Part shown: positions 16,478-27,845 of the stretch, in pieces
How positions within the stretch are numbered: position 1 is the stretch's first letter
Layout: each line of letters opens with the position of its first letter
NCBI GenBank assembly: GCA_033060915.1
Contig: CM065387.1
Coordinates: 44,037,501-44,101,500, forward strand
DNA length: 64,000 nucleotides
Reading direction: 5' to 3'
DNA from: Euryodendron excelsum
Lineage: Eukaryota > Streptophyta > Magnoliopsida > Ericales > Pentaphylacaceae
Notes under the pieces: generated by a model
Seen by the model: the letters and a program-made list of their open reading frames with translations, nothing else
Databases searched by the model: none
Told to the model about the DNA's origin: nothing
Translations under genes and position numbers: made by a program

Positions 16478-16920
16478 CCAAAAGCATTGTGCATATCTAA
16501 CCATAGGTCAGTCTAGCATATAAAAGTCTCACGACATAGATAATTGGAGAATCTAGAATGATCCCAATTGCAAATAAACTACATAAGACTTAGCATAAGT
16601 GCTTACAGTTTGATACCCAAATGCATGAAAATTATCATTCAAGTTATCATATCATAACTCAATTCGAAGTAGCACACCAAAGACAATCAAGATATACAAG
16701 ATCATCATCAACAATTTGAGTACAAATATCATGAAGCTCCAAATTATAAGACTATCTAAGACAATCAAAAATCTTTTTGTATTTTCTCAAAACTCTTTTG
16801 AAAACAAAAGAAAAAAAAAAAAAACAAAACAAAACAAAAAGATAACACTAGGGAAAAGATAAGAAAACGAAAGATGACCCTAGGTTAAACAAATCATTCC
16901 TCATCTAAGAGGATCAACCT
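15349..16920. other. Non-coding 3' internal region of element II, with long (AG)n
   Basis: No gene recognised between gag and the 3' LTR. It holds an (AG)n microsatellite of about 83 bases at 16393-16475 and an A-rich tract near 16800-16840. Where an autonomous copia would carry pol, only this ~1.5 kb of unassigned sequence remains. Confidence 0.6.
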
Positions 16921-16949
16921 TTGTAGATTTTCTAGGGGTATTAAGAGCT

Positions 16950-19060
16950 TTTAAATCTGACTTCCTAACCCAAGTGGTCTTATATTCAGGAGTATCATTG
17001 ATTGCATGGGCCTTATGATGAGCTCTAGGTGAATTTTGGAGTTTCGGTTCACATTCATTCTTTTCCTATTCCATTGAACATGTTTTTGTTGTGGTGGTCT
17101 TCTAAACCTAAAATTTTGAGCATGTGAATTCCATCCAAATACATCAAATTTATTATGTATTGACTCATTGCTTCTTTGTGTCCTAACATGTCTTCTAGGT
17201 TGAGTCTGAACATAATCACAAGGTAGTATATGCAACTTATGACAAAATGGTCTAGTATGTCCTCGAATACCATAATAATAACAAGTAGGAACAAATTGTG
17301 TGGTATGCGAAGAATAATGCTCATAAAAAGTATCATATCTATTATTTGGGGGAACATACCTGCTCTTTTTTTTTTTTTTTTTTCCCTAGTGACCCAGAAC
17401 AGCTACCCGACCCAACACAACACTGGAGAGAGCCACCCAAACTGGGGTGGAAGTGGGACCCCCTTAGCAACCCACCCACATGTAAATAGCAAGGCTAACG
17501 CAGTTGGCAAGGCTCGAACTCGGGACACACGCATGCACTATGTCTGCCCTCCTTCGCACTTACCAACTGTGCTGCACCGCGAGGGTAACTTACCTACTCT
17601 TACCTTTAGATGATGATGTCTGAGGCTTACCAACCTTGGGTCTTTGCTTTGAAGATGATACTTTATTTGTACCCCCAATTCCAGTCATGTTTGTAGTATG
17701 CCTTTGAGCATTCCAGATTTCATCGATCTTATTTGATCCTGCATTCAACTTCTTGAAAACATCATTAGCTTGAGCACGATTAGCTTCATGTTTTGTTATC
17801 TTATCTTCAAGTCATTTTCTAGTTTTAACAGAAGAATCATGTTCTTTTTTAAGAAAAATCAGTTTATCCAATAATGTAACTTGATGAGTTTTTAACTGAC
17901 TAACAAGAGCTTGAGCTTTAACTACCTCCTTTTTCGGTGTATCAACTTCTTCTAAAACTTTTTTTTTAACTTGAGACCAAGTTTTTCATTGACTTTGGTC
18001 AGTTTAAAATATTGAGAATACAACTAATCAAACTCAATTGACTATCAGTTTCATGCAAATTATGAGATGAACCATCATGTATAGATGTAGTGAAAGTAAT
18101 AAAGTTACTTGATTCTTGTTTGATTTCAGGTTCATTGTCATGTTCAGGATCAGAATGATCCTAAGTCACAGTAAAATCTTTTGCTTTTCTCTTCAATCTA
18201 TTTAGACATTCTTGTGCAATGTGTCCATATCCATGACACTCATAACATTGAGGTTTTTGAGATTGTTTTCCTCTATCCTTATCAAGATTCTCTCTAAACT
18301 TATTCTTATCAAATTGTTTCTCTTTAATTTTCTCAAAACTAAGAGATTGGGCTTTCTTATTGTTTAAGAATTTTTTGAATTTTTGACAATAAAATCCATC
18401 TCCTCTTGACTTGTTTCAGAATGATCATCAGAAGTATCATGTACGTCTTCCCTACTAGTTTTAAAAGCAAGATCTTTGTTATTTTTAAAACAATGTAGAT
18501 TAGGCTCATAGGTCTGAAGGGCACCAACTCAGTTTTCAACTTTTATGAAATCAACATCCTTACATTTTTCTATAGCTGTAATCTTGGCTTGGAATCTCTC
18601 TGACAAAGATTTTAAAATTTTTCGGGTCATCCATTCTCAAGTTTTCAAAATTTGTTTTCAACCTTTGAAGTTTTGCAATCTTAACAATAGTACTTCCCTC
18701 ATAGGTAACTTTAAGAATATTTCACGCCGCTTTAGCAGTCTCATACATAGATACACGCCTAAATTTATCAGGTGTGAAAGCGTTAAAAATAGCTTTAAAA
18801 CCCTTATTGTTCCATCCACTATTTTGATAATAAATTTTATTCCAATCCTTTGCTTATTTTACAGTGGTGGTTGTACCAGTAATGGTAGTTGGGGGATTCC
18901 AACCATTCACAATAGAGAACCAAACACGCTCAACTATAAATTTAAGAAAAGCTCTTATACGAACTTTCCAATAGGCATAGTTAGTTCCATTAATGAATAG
19001 AGGTCTAGTGGTAGAACTGTCTTCACATGGTAAATCTATGTATTCAGATAATCAGGTCCT
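16950..19060 (-). pseudogene. Gag of SIRE-like copia element II, decayed
   Basis: Read on the minus strand from about 19060. It shows NYAYWKVRIRAFL, ERVWFSIVNGW and 'FRRVSMYETAKAA*NILKV', the UBN2-type gag core in which the conserved Trp of 'AAWNIL' is a stop. Next come LQRLKTNFENLRM and the CCHC knuckle CYECHGYGHIAQEC (near 18200-18245). A second knuckle-like block, YYYGIRGHTRPFCHK, lies near 17230-17290 and has lost its first Cys pair. Numerous stops and frameshifts are present. A SINE at 17368-17587 splits the frame between the knuckles. Gag would have packaged element RNA; this copy cannot make an intact protein. Confidence 0.8.
17368..17587 (-). mobile_element. tRNA-derived SINE
   Basis: On the minus strand it has a tRNA-like head with an A-box-like CAGTTGGTAAG (plus 17555-17575) and a B-box-like GAGTTCGAGCC (plus 17511-17521). 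It ends in a poly-A tail (plus-strand T run, from about 17366). Imperfect 14-bp target duplications flank it: ACATACCTGCTCTT (17354-17367) and ACTTACCTACTCTT (17588-17601). Length about 220 bp. The long plus-strand frame over it is not a gene. Confidence 0.85.
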
Positions 19061-19095
19061 TACTCTTTAAAAATAAAAATTATTTTTAAGTGTCC

Positions 19096-19108
19096 TGCTC
19101 TGATACCA
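19096..19108 (-). other. Primer-binding site of element II
   Basis: Minus strand TGGTATCAGAGCA, matching the 3' end complement of initiator tRNA-Met, two bases inside the 5' LTR edge at 19111. Confidence 0.85.
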
Positions 19109-19110
19109 AT

Positions 19111-20109
19111 TGAAATTTCTGAACTACGTAGATTTACTCTGCTTGGAGGTGTGCTTGATTAAAATCAGTTAACTAAGCTAATCAATCACATTCTAATTAA
19201 AATTTCATGCACAAAAAGTAAAGCATTCACACGATAGACACTCAATTTTTGTCGTGGAAACCCAAAATGGGAAAAAATCATGGGACCTAGTCCAGCCTAA
19301 GTTTCAAGCACTAAAATTAATCGAACATTTTACTAGGACGACTTACAACTGTACCAATTTGAAACCCACAAATCTAAGTTGATATGAATTTGCTTGTATA
19401 CAACGCAACTCACTGTTCTCCTGTGCTTGAACCACGACGAACCCAAACCATGAATCGATGTCTTAATGAACCACCAAGACAAGCTTTTCGAACCTTTGAA
19501 GATTTGAAATTTTTCTTCTTTGCTAGGGGTTCATACGAGCTCTCAAAGATCTTTTAGAATATGTTTTTTGCTCTTTAAAAGCTCTCCAACCCTTTTAGGA
19601 ATCGACCATTGCTTTATATAGGAGTTGAGAGAGAATCCTAGCTTAATAAGGAACTTTCCAAACAAATTTTTCGGTGGTGGTGGCGGCGAGTAAGGAGCTT
19701 CAAGGGAACACCAAAAGCTGTTCCTTAAGAGCTATTCTCACCAGTTGAGGTTGCGGTGCCAAGGTAACATGAAGGCAGCACCACTAGCTGTCCTTCCTTT
19801 GCGGCAACTTCAAGGTAACACCAGCCTCTGTTGCTTCATTCATTTCTCGAGGCAGCTTCAAGGGGGCACCAAGGTAGCTTCACCCTCTATTGTTCTTCCA
19901 TGCACCTCACGACAGTGCCAAGATAGCTTCAAGGGAATGCCAACCGGCTTTAATGACTTTTTCATTCTTTGAAGTTTCTTCGGGCATTCCAAATACTCTT
20001 TAGCATTTGTTTGAATTGCCATCCCTTTAACAACATAACCATCTAAATATCTAAAGCTATTACAAGTTTTAGACTCAAGGATTTAGCCAATAAAAATTAG
20101 GATCTTACA
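19111..20109 (-). repeat. 5' LTR of element II
   Basis: 999 bp. It starts TGAAATTTCTG and ends GATCTTACA on the plus strand, pairing with 14304-15334. It is followed by the GGACC target duplication. Confidence 0.85.
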
Positions 20110-21179
20110 GGACCCATTGTAAGCTAGCAACAAAGTGGTCCAACATCATTGCTCTCTTTCTCCACATAGTTCACTTGCTTACCAACTTTATTATTTGATT
20201 TTGATCTGCATTCATAGCTATAACGCCCAAAATTGTGACAATTATAGCATTCCACATTTCTCTTATCACACCCTTTTTAGTTGAATGAACGATTGTTTGC
20301 CTCCTCCTCTTCCTCTTCCTCTTGGAGCATAAAAAGTTTGATTTTTTCCTCCTCCACTTGTATGTTTGCCACCTATTCCTCTATTTGCATGACCTCTTCC
20401 ATGGCCTTCATAGCCTCTTCCACGATTTCTATAGCCTGTACCACAGCCTTTGTAGCTCCTTCCTCTTCCTCTTCAAGATGTCACCTCTTGCTCTTCTTTT
20501 CTTTCTTTCAAAGAAAGCTTGGATTTGAGAGCTTGTTCAAGAGAACTTGAAAATTTCTTGTTTATCCTTTGTTCATGAATTTCAAGTGTAGCCATCAATT
20601 GATCAATTTTCATGGTGCTAAGATCCTTTGACTCTTTAACAACAACAATAACATGCTTAAACTTGGGTCTTAGAGACTATAGAATTTTCTCCATTACAAT
20701 CACATTACCAAGCTTTTCATGAAGCCTTCTAATTTGATTTACAATGGCCAAAGTCCTTGTGAAATAATCCGAAATGGGTTCATTCTTATTCATATGCAAT
20801 GCTTCAAATTCACCCTTTAAAACTTGAAGCTGCACTCTCATTGTTCTATCAATGCCTCTATGAGAATTTTTAAGAATTTTCCATGCTTCTTTGGAGGTGG
20901 TGGCAGAGGAGATTTTCTCAAAGCTTGACTCATTAATGCCTTATAAAGTAGAAACAAAGCTTTCTTATATTTCTTTCTAGACTCCTTTAGTGCACTCTTC
21001 TTATTTTTTGGCAATTTCTCTTCTTCTTCTTTTAAGGAGGGTTGTTCATACCCATTTTTAACTAAATCCCACAAATCTTGGGAACCCAACAACACCTTCA
21101 TTTGAATACTCTAATTCTCATAGTTATCTTTCCTCAATCTGGAAAATTGAGATTGAAAGAAGTTGTTCGTGGCAGCCAT
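20110..21179 (-). pseudogene. Copia gag of element I, decayed
   Basis: Minus strand, ATG at 21177-21179. It begins MAATNNFFQSQFSRLRKDNYEN with a stop in place of Trp before SIQMKVLLGSQDLWDLV. It continues through KKALFLLYKA, 'VLKGEFEALHMNKNEPISDY', LHEKLGN and a Glu/Lys-rich region. An Arg/Gly-rich segment (RNRGRGYEGHGRGHA) follows, then a knuckle VECYNCHNFGRYSYEC (20217-20265) whose conserved His is Arg. This is the DUF4219/UBN2 gag of a Tork/Ale-type copia element. It then runs into the protease split by element II (continued at 14303). Several frameshifts and stops make it a pseudogene. Confidence 0.82.
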
Positions 21180-21288
21180 CACCAACAAACCACAAGAAAC
21201 CTGTTCATGGCAGCCATCACCATCAAGCCACAAGAAACCCAAATACAAGCCCTAGTTTCACCACAAAAAACTTAAACAACAAACTCTA

Positions 21289-21301
21289 GGCTCTGATACC
21301 A
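21289..21301 (-). other. Primer-binding site of copia element I
   Basis: Minus strand TGGTATCAGAGCC, the initiator tRNA-Met type PBS, close to the LTR edge at 21307. Confidence 0.85.
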
Positions 21302-21583
21302 TATTTTGTTTGGGGGATTTGGGACAAATATATTCACAAAATCATGCAATAATCAAGCAATAACAGGGCATAAACATGGCACATCAGAATCTGAATTTTC
21401 TGCACCAAAACATAAATTTTACGCATGCATTTTACATCAAGAAACATAGCAGAATTTTCAGCACCACAAGGGATTTATTTGGAGTGAAAAACTGAACTTT
21501 TCTTCACTAGAAACCAGCCATACAAAGCCTTCAAACCTCTTTCAAAGCACACACCAAACAGCCCCACACACAACACTTTTCAT

Positions 21584-22302
21584 TAGTGGCAGCTCCACCT
21601 TTTAGTCAGTAAGGTCACCTGAACCTACTAAAAATATAAAAAAATTTCTTACTAAGTATAAATTTTTTTTTGTAAAGTATTTGAACCTCCCGACCCTATA
21701 TATTGAACGCAGTGTGTTTGAACCCTTTGAACATATATTGAACCCAGTGCCCATATTTTATACATACATAAGTGTCTAGGATTGAAAAATAGAATTACGT
21801 ATAGTATTTGCCATATACAACCAAATCAATTGAAATTGTGAGACATGAGACTTATATAACTTAGCCAATTTTACATATAAATATATATCCTAAATTGACT
21901 TCATTCATTAGGTTGATCATGTGAACGGCTTTTTTCGCTATGAAATTCATAAAGAATTGTTTGCGTAATTGATTGAGAGATCATTGGATGAATAATTGTT
22001 TGGTTACATATATTGAAAATGATTTATTTGATAATATTAATAATGAGGATATTATGCAACGATTTCAATATATGAAATCTTGTTGAGGTCAATTGTCAAA
22101 CTTTATGTATTTGCATATCTTTTTTGTTACAACAATAGTATCACTACATAGAAATCCAACTTTGTCTATGATTTCAGAAGTCTAAATTAGTTTGTCAATT
22201 TACTAGAAATAGGTAATGCATATCATTAGTATAAATTTTTGGTTTTGTAAAATTTATATTTTTGCGTGTCACCACTATAAAAAATTCCTAGAGTTGCCAC
22301 TG
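21584..22302. mobile_element. hAT transposon relic
   Basis: Terminal sequences TAGTGGCAGCTCC (left) and, reversed, CAGTGGCAACTC (right) match the common hAT end CAGTGGCGGAGC. Imperfect 8-bp target duplications flank it: CTTTTCAT (21576-21583) and CTTTTGTT (22303-22310). Inside on the plus strand, about 21975-22100, a frame reads 'LVTYIENDLFDNINNEDIMQ' then RFQYMKS, resembling the C-terminal tail of plant hAT-like (TTF-type zinc finger) transposases. It is 719 bp long and a non-functional internal-deletion derivative. Confidence 0.75.
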
Positions 22303-22403
22303 CTTTTGTTCTCCTTTTCTTCTACACATTTCTAGCTTCTAACGAGAGCTTTTTGTTATGCGCCATATGTGAACGTCAAAATTCCTTGCACGTAGAAGAC
22401 CTA

Positions 22404-22599
22404 GAATATTCTAGAATAGTGAAGAGATCTCTAGAACGTTCTGAAATGTTCTAGAAGGCTCTAGAAGCTTCTAGAATTATGGAGAGATTTCTAGGTTTCT
22501 CTAGAATTTTCTAGAAGGTTCTTGTACAGTCTAGAGTTTTCTAGAATGTTCTATAGTAATCTAGGTTTGTACATATTTTAGAATATCTCTAGAATGTTC
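22404..22599 (+). promoter_or_regulatory. Array of canonical heat shock elements
   Basis: Alternating GAA and TTC triplets every 5 bp form HSF-binding sites. At 22404-22416 there are 3 perfect units. At 22434-22476 there are 9 consecutive in-phase positions, 7 perfect (34 GAA, 39 TTC, 44 AAA, 49 TTC, 54 GAA, 59 CTC, 64 GAA, 69 TTC, 74 GAA, offsets from 22400). At 22504-22521 there are 4 perfect units. At 22539-22551 there are 3 perfect units, and 22592-22599 has 2. The array ends about 110 bp upstream of the TATA box at 22711. HSF trimers need three such units. Confidence 0.8.
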
Positions 22600-22710
22600 C
22601 ATGTAAATATCTTAGATATTTTGTAGGAAAGGAGGTGAGAAGATTCTAGGAGATCACTCCCCACCGTAGGATTAAATCAATCTCCACCGTCCATTGAAGA
22701 GGTAAAAAAC

Positions 22711-22720
22711 TATATAAAGG
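22711..22720 (+). promoter_or_regulatory. TATA box of HSE-rich LTR
   Basis: TATATAAAGG in the context AAACTATATAAAGGGGAGG, downstream of the HSE array and upstream of a leader-like sequence. Confidence 0.6.
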
Positions 22721-23234
22721 GGAGGCCTCATTTGGCCAAACTAATCCAAGTGAGTTGTTATTTTCTCTAGTGCAATACAAAAGCCTTATTCTCTCAAACT
22801 TTCTAGCCTTCCTTTGTCTTAACCTTTGTCTAACTCAAGTTGTAGGCTGACTTAGCTTTGCCAGGAGGGCGATTCAAGCTAAGTGCTGACACGGTTGCAT
22901 TGGTGAAAGTCCAAGACCGTGACATTTTGCTCTATTTTTCCTGCAGACTTTCCAGTCACTGATGTGGCTCTCTCTCAACCACACAAAATACTTACTTTAC
23001 ATATTGTAGACTCTATCTACCCTGTATAACAAATAGGAACAAAAAAACACACAGATATTACAATATGCGCCAAAAACTATACATTACAAAAATGCCCAAA
23101 ATTGAGTTCATACTTTCAACAAACCTTAAGTTTTGGAAAATGGTAAAATAAACAAAGTAAAGCAAAAAGAAAGAGGGACCATGATAGTTAACATTAAGAA
23201 TCTAATTTTTAAAACATAAAATGCACCAACAAAA

Positions 23235-23237
<3 letters not shown>

Positions 23238-23266
<29 letters not shown>
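23238..23266. repeat. (AG)n microsatellite
   Basis: About 29 bases of AG repeats in intron 3 of the reductase pseudogene. The intact gene lacks it at the equivalent place. Confidence 0.9.
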
Positions 23267-23270
<4 letters not shown>

Positions 23271-24238
23271 CAATGTATTATGCTTTCAACCATAGTTATC
23301 ATAATAGGATCGAATCGAACAGGTTAATTCAATTGGTTGAACAAGGAACCAGACCTTGAATCGGTTCGGTGTAATTAAAATACAAAAAATGCATAAGAAT
23401 TGAGTTAAACCGAAAAAACTGGTCGGTATTTTAGAAAACCGATGAACTAGTCGGTATTTAGAGAACCAGACGATTTTCAAAAAAAAAGTCAAAATAGCAT
23501 AAATTAAGCATGATTTAAAATTATATGTTTTTTTAGAAACATGTTTTTGATGAAAAATATAATCAAAAAGTAAAAATTTTAAACTAAAACAAAAAAAAAA
23601 AAGGAAAAAAAAGGAAGAAAAAGGAGGATATAAAAAAATAGGACAAGGCAAATAATATACGATCTTACTTTCCTACTTTGCATTGTTTTCTCATTTTAAT
23701 CTTATGTTTCTATATACGTTTCAGATTATAATGGGATATATCGATATAATTATCACAAAAATAATAATTAAAATTTATAAACTATAAACTAAACCAAAAG
23801 CAGGACAAATAAAGATGAGAAAGATGATGGTATAATATAAAAAAAAATAGAATAGGCAAAAAATAATGAACGTTATTTTCTTAATAATACATATTATTGT
23901 CAAGTAGCCTTCTGCCCTCCTTCACATGAGACAATTGAAGGGTATTTTGTAACCCCCTAATTTCATTTTATACATAGAATGAGCTAATTTTTGGAGACTT
24001 TGAGAGAGAATGGTCAGAGATGAGGACATTTGGATATCAAAATGGTGTGAAAATATATTTTTACCCTTAAAAAAGGGTCATGTGAGAAGCATAAGGTTTT
24101 TGGCCATCAATTCCAGAGATGGAAGCTTATGGGAGGGTGATATTGCAACAAATTAAAAGTACAGAAACTTAATTATTACTATTAAAAGTACAAATTTTAA
24201 AGTGAAATTCTGTGTAAAGTTGTGCAAAGTGTATTTTA

Positions 24239-24463
<225 letters not shown>

Positions 24464-24752
24464 TTAGGATTGCATATATCAGAAAAACCAGCATAGGCCG
24501 TCATTCCAGCCATATCTCAAAAGAAAATTAGAGTTTTGTCTGCAATTCTCTGTAACCTTGTTCATAAAAGAAAGAAAGAAGAGTACTCTCACAAGACCAA
24601 ACCTAAAATTTCACTTTTCATATACCAACTGAATCCATAAATTCATCATATCTAGTAGCAAGTTACCTAATCTTCAATATCGGGCCTAAAGAAACCCCCC
24701 GAAGACCGTATATTAGAACCAAGGCTAGTACAATTAATGGTAGATAAGATGC

Positions 24753-24756
<4 letters not shown>

Positions 24757-24826
<70 letters not shown>
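24757..24826. repeat. (AG)n microsatellite
   Basis: About 70 bases of AG/GA repeat with one GGGG interruption, in intron 2 of the pseudogene. The Ser-Leu-repeat frame on the minus strand is only this microsatellite. Confidence 0.9.
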
Positions 24827-24827
<1 letters not shown>

Positions 24828-24884
24828 CACTTGCAGTAGTTTGAAGCAAACAAATTAAACGAACTTACCAAGAATTCCTGCCTA

Positions 24885-25190
<306 letters not shown>

Positions 25191-25663
25191 TTAATATCTC
25201 CGGAAAATTTGAGAAAATGGATTCTTAGAATTGAAACTCTAACGCTTTGTTTAGATCCCGGATTTATCGAGGGAAAATGAAAAAAAAAAGATATAAAATT
25301 GTATTTTATGTTTGGTTGTGAGAGAAAGTAGAGGATAAAAGAACATAAAAAAAAATGTAAGAATATAGAATCTCTAATTGTCTTTTTCTTTTCTTTTTTT
25401 TTTTAAATTTGCTTTTTGCTTGATAAATTTGAAATTCAAATATAACATATCGGCATCTGCAACATGAGATGGTTTGGGTATGCACAAATGTGCACCATTT
25501 AATGCATTCAATTAAGACGAGGCAATGAGAAGGAACATAGTTGTCCCTTTGATTTAACCAAGAATGCAACAATGGGTAGGGGCATAGGACTAATTGGTGA
25601 AGACAAACTTTCGAGTTGAGTTCAAATTTGAAGACGCTTATTTAACTATTAATATTAGATTAC

Positions 25664-26929
25664 TGATTGTACTCTAAAAGTATAATTTACATGCTTTAAT
25701 TAATTATTTGTTAGTCTTATAATAGGTTTAATTATATTGTTTTAGCCCTAATCCGTCAACTAACTTAGTTTCATGTTAATTTTTTAGGATTCCTAGCTAA
25801 GAAGGGATAAAATCGCATTGACCTAGAGTAGGCATTCGAAGGGCGTTCGAACGGTCCTTGAGTGTGTTCAAATAGTGAACAGTTGCGTTCGAACGGCACA
25901 TCAAACGGTGTCACGCTAAAACCAGGTTCGAAGTGCATTCAAAAGATTCAGAGAGCAGGTTTTCCCGTTCGAAGTGCATTCGGTGTAGCGTTCGAATGGT
26001 CTCCGTGGCGTTTGAACGGTTGCCTAGGCGTTCGAACGGTATTCTGATCCTGTAAAGACTTGGAAGCCTATATAAGTTAGGACTGTGGAATATATTAGGG
26101 TTCGTGTTTTTTTTCAGTTTTAGGACGTAGCAGCAGCTGTAGATAGAGAATTCTTCTAGTTATTTTCAAGGTTTTTCATAGTTATTCACAATTCCTGTAA
26201 TCAGATTCTCAAGTTTGCGATCAATACATTCAATTTATATTTATGCAACTTGCATTTATCTTATGAATATGAGTAGCTAAGTTTTTATCTTGGGATCAAA
26301 AACGAAGATCAATTGAATGTTTGGAATGAATGAAAGAGGTGTGTTTTGGTTTTAAAGTTAAATCTTCTAATTTTTCTCCCTTCATCTTCTTCGTTCTAGA
26401 ACTTTTGAAAACTTGAACGTTTGATTATGTTCAGTAATGTATATGCGTGAATCTATATTTAGTGTATGCTTTGCACGAATCGATGGTACTCGTCTTTGAT
26501 CAAAACAACCAGAACTATTCTAGGAGTTGAAGTTTTGAAGGATATTTGTTTTTATCGCTAAATATTTCAAACTCAAGACTCGCGACGTAATCGAAGGATT
26601 TGAGTTATCGAAATATCTTCTTCGGAATTCCTAAAAGATGCAATTGATTGGAGCAGATGATCTCGGGACTCTTATTATTGATAGTTAAAATCTACATTGA
26701 GTTCCCATTCATTATTCTTGAATTTGTATTAGTCTAGATAAATATTTCATCTCAAAACAATCAGATTTTTCATTTCTCTTTTTAAAGTAAGTCGTAAGAT
26801 TTTTGTAAACACTAGAGGGAAGTGTTTTAGGGCTTGTGATTTTGTATCAATTGCTCCATGTGAATTAACCTCGTTTTTACAAATTATACTACTTTACCGA
26901 CTTGCACTTAGAAATATCTCAAACATACA
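25664..26929 (+). mobile_element. Solo LTR, Tat/Athila type, in pseudogene intron 1
   Basis: Starts TGATTGTACTCTAAAAGTAT, like the LTRs at 39367 (TGATTACACTCCAAAAGTAT), 42146 (minus) and 2707 (minus). Flanked by ATTAC (25659-25663) and ATTAG (26930-26934), a 4/5 match. It contains many TTCGAACG palindromes (25830-26040), a TATA-like TATATAAG (26070-26077), and ATGAGTAGCTAAG, typical of this LTR family. Intron sequence on either side lines up with intron 1 of the intact gene (about 11510-11600). Confidence 0.75.
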
Positions 26930-27276
26930 ATTAGAGACTGAGTCAATTGCAAATTTCTTTCCACTTAGCATCGTTATGCATGTTGTAGGCAAATTTTTTT
27001 ATTAAAAAATTGAAGTTATAAACCTTCCTATAAAAAACAATTTAGTGTCCAATTGATGTGACATCTATCATGTCATATTCGTGTGACTTTATTTCATTGG
27101 TTGTAATCTCACGTCACCCTAACAAAATTAGTAGAGTTGTCATGTCATGTTCATGTAAATTTGTTTCATTGATTTGTGGTATCACGTCATGTTCAACTGC
27201 AACCAAACATCCCATATATGTGTAGCTTTTGATTAACTTACCGGACCAGGAGTGAATAACTCAGTGTAGAGTGACA

Positions 27277-27845
27277 TGTGCTAATTTTTTTATTTGTTAC
27301 AAATAAACGATGGACTCACGCATGCATACAGATGGATTTAGACATCAATAAATTTTTTTTTATTTTTTATTCAGACTTTCATTTTGTTTCAAGGTGTTAT
27401 ATATTGTGTTATATTTAGACCTTTTAAATGTCATGTTTTTTAATAAAGAAGTATTGATTTTAGATTTTTGTTAAAGGTTTGATTGATAAATTATTAGTAG
27501 AATGGATATAGTTGTGATTGAATCTATAGGTATATATTTGTACGGGAAAATAAATATTTTCCAATGTACTTATTGGTAGTATATTTTAACCAAAATGCTC
27601 TTTTAGCTTCAAAAAATATATTAATCGCTAATACATTAGAAGTACCTTTGGCAACAATTTTATTTGTTGCAGGATGTACAAATTTACAACTTAACAATCA
27701 CTTAATGTGGATTAAGAAGTAAATGAGTCATTTTATTATGTAATGCTATGAGTCTAAATCTGTACCAAATGTAATGGATTTGTTTTGGGCATTTAAAATT
27801 TTTTTGAGTCTTGGTCTATATCATATTTAATGGGTTTCCAGGACG

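Larger units (their letters stand above)
14304..20109 (-). mobile_element. SIRE-like copia element, gag-only (element II)
   Basis: Complete at its ends. Paired LTRs begin TGAAATTT and end CTTACA (plus strand), and a perfect 5-bp target duplication GGACC lies at 14299-14303 and 20110-20114. The PBS (tRNA-iMet type) and polypurine tract place transcription on the minus strand. The internal region (15335-19110) encodes only a decayed gag with two zinc knuckles. I recognise no protease, integrase or RT, so it is a non-autonomous deletion derivative or was always gag-only. It sits inside the protease gene of copia element I. The two LTRs differ by many substitutions and indels, so the insertion is old. 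Confidence 0.88.
22354..22924 (+). mobile_element. Heat-shock-element-rich LTR (probable solo copia LTR)
   Basis: A TG...CA block (TGTTATGCGCC ... ACCGTGACA) with LTR-like promoter architecture on the plus strand. It has a repeat-rich U3 with CTAGAA motifs (22401-22600), a TATA box TATATAAAGG (22711-22720), then a transcript-like leader. It lies within the minus-strand LTR of element I. The edges are approximate: flanks CTTTT (22349-22353) and TTTTG (22925-22929) are similar but not an exact duplication. It resembles the layout of heat-activated copia LTRs such as ONSEN, but sequence identity to ONSEN is not claimed. Confidence 0.55.
21307..23121 (-). mobile_element. 5' LTR of copia element I (with two insertions)
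   Basis: On the minus strand the LTR starts TGTTGAAAGTATGAAC (ending plus 23121) and ends CCAAACA (plus 21307). Removing a hAT relic (21584-22302 plus target duplication) and another LTR (22354-22924) leaves about 0.5 kb, a normal copia LTR size. Reductase-pseudogene sequence begins immediately at 23122, so this is the true outer edge. The matching 3' LTR and second target duplication are missing because the element is truncated near 14008. Confidence 0.7.

Noticed and set aside
17230..17613. 127-residue plus-strand frame
   Set aside because: Runs across a SINE and the antisense of gag; not a gene.
18545..19000. 151-residue plus-strand open frame
   Set aside because: Exact antisense of the copia gag of element II; the gag reading on the minus strand explains it.
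20281..20550. Plus-strand Ser-rich frame
   Set aside because: Antisense of the Arg/Gly-rich region of copia element I gag.
22350..23075. Shared TATGCGCCA at both sides of the HSE-rich region, possible 9-bp target duplication
   Set aside because: No matching terminal inverted repeats next to it, and TG...CA LTR edges fit better inside; probably coincidence.
24667..24849. Open frame of Ser-Leu repeats
   Set aside because: Translation of an (AG)n microsatellite in a pseudogene intron.
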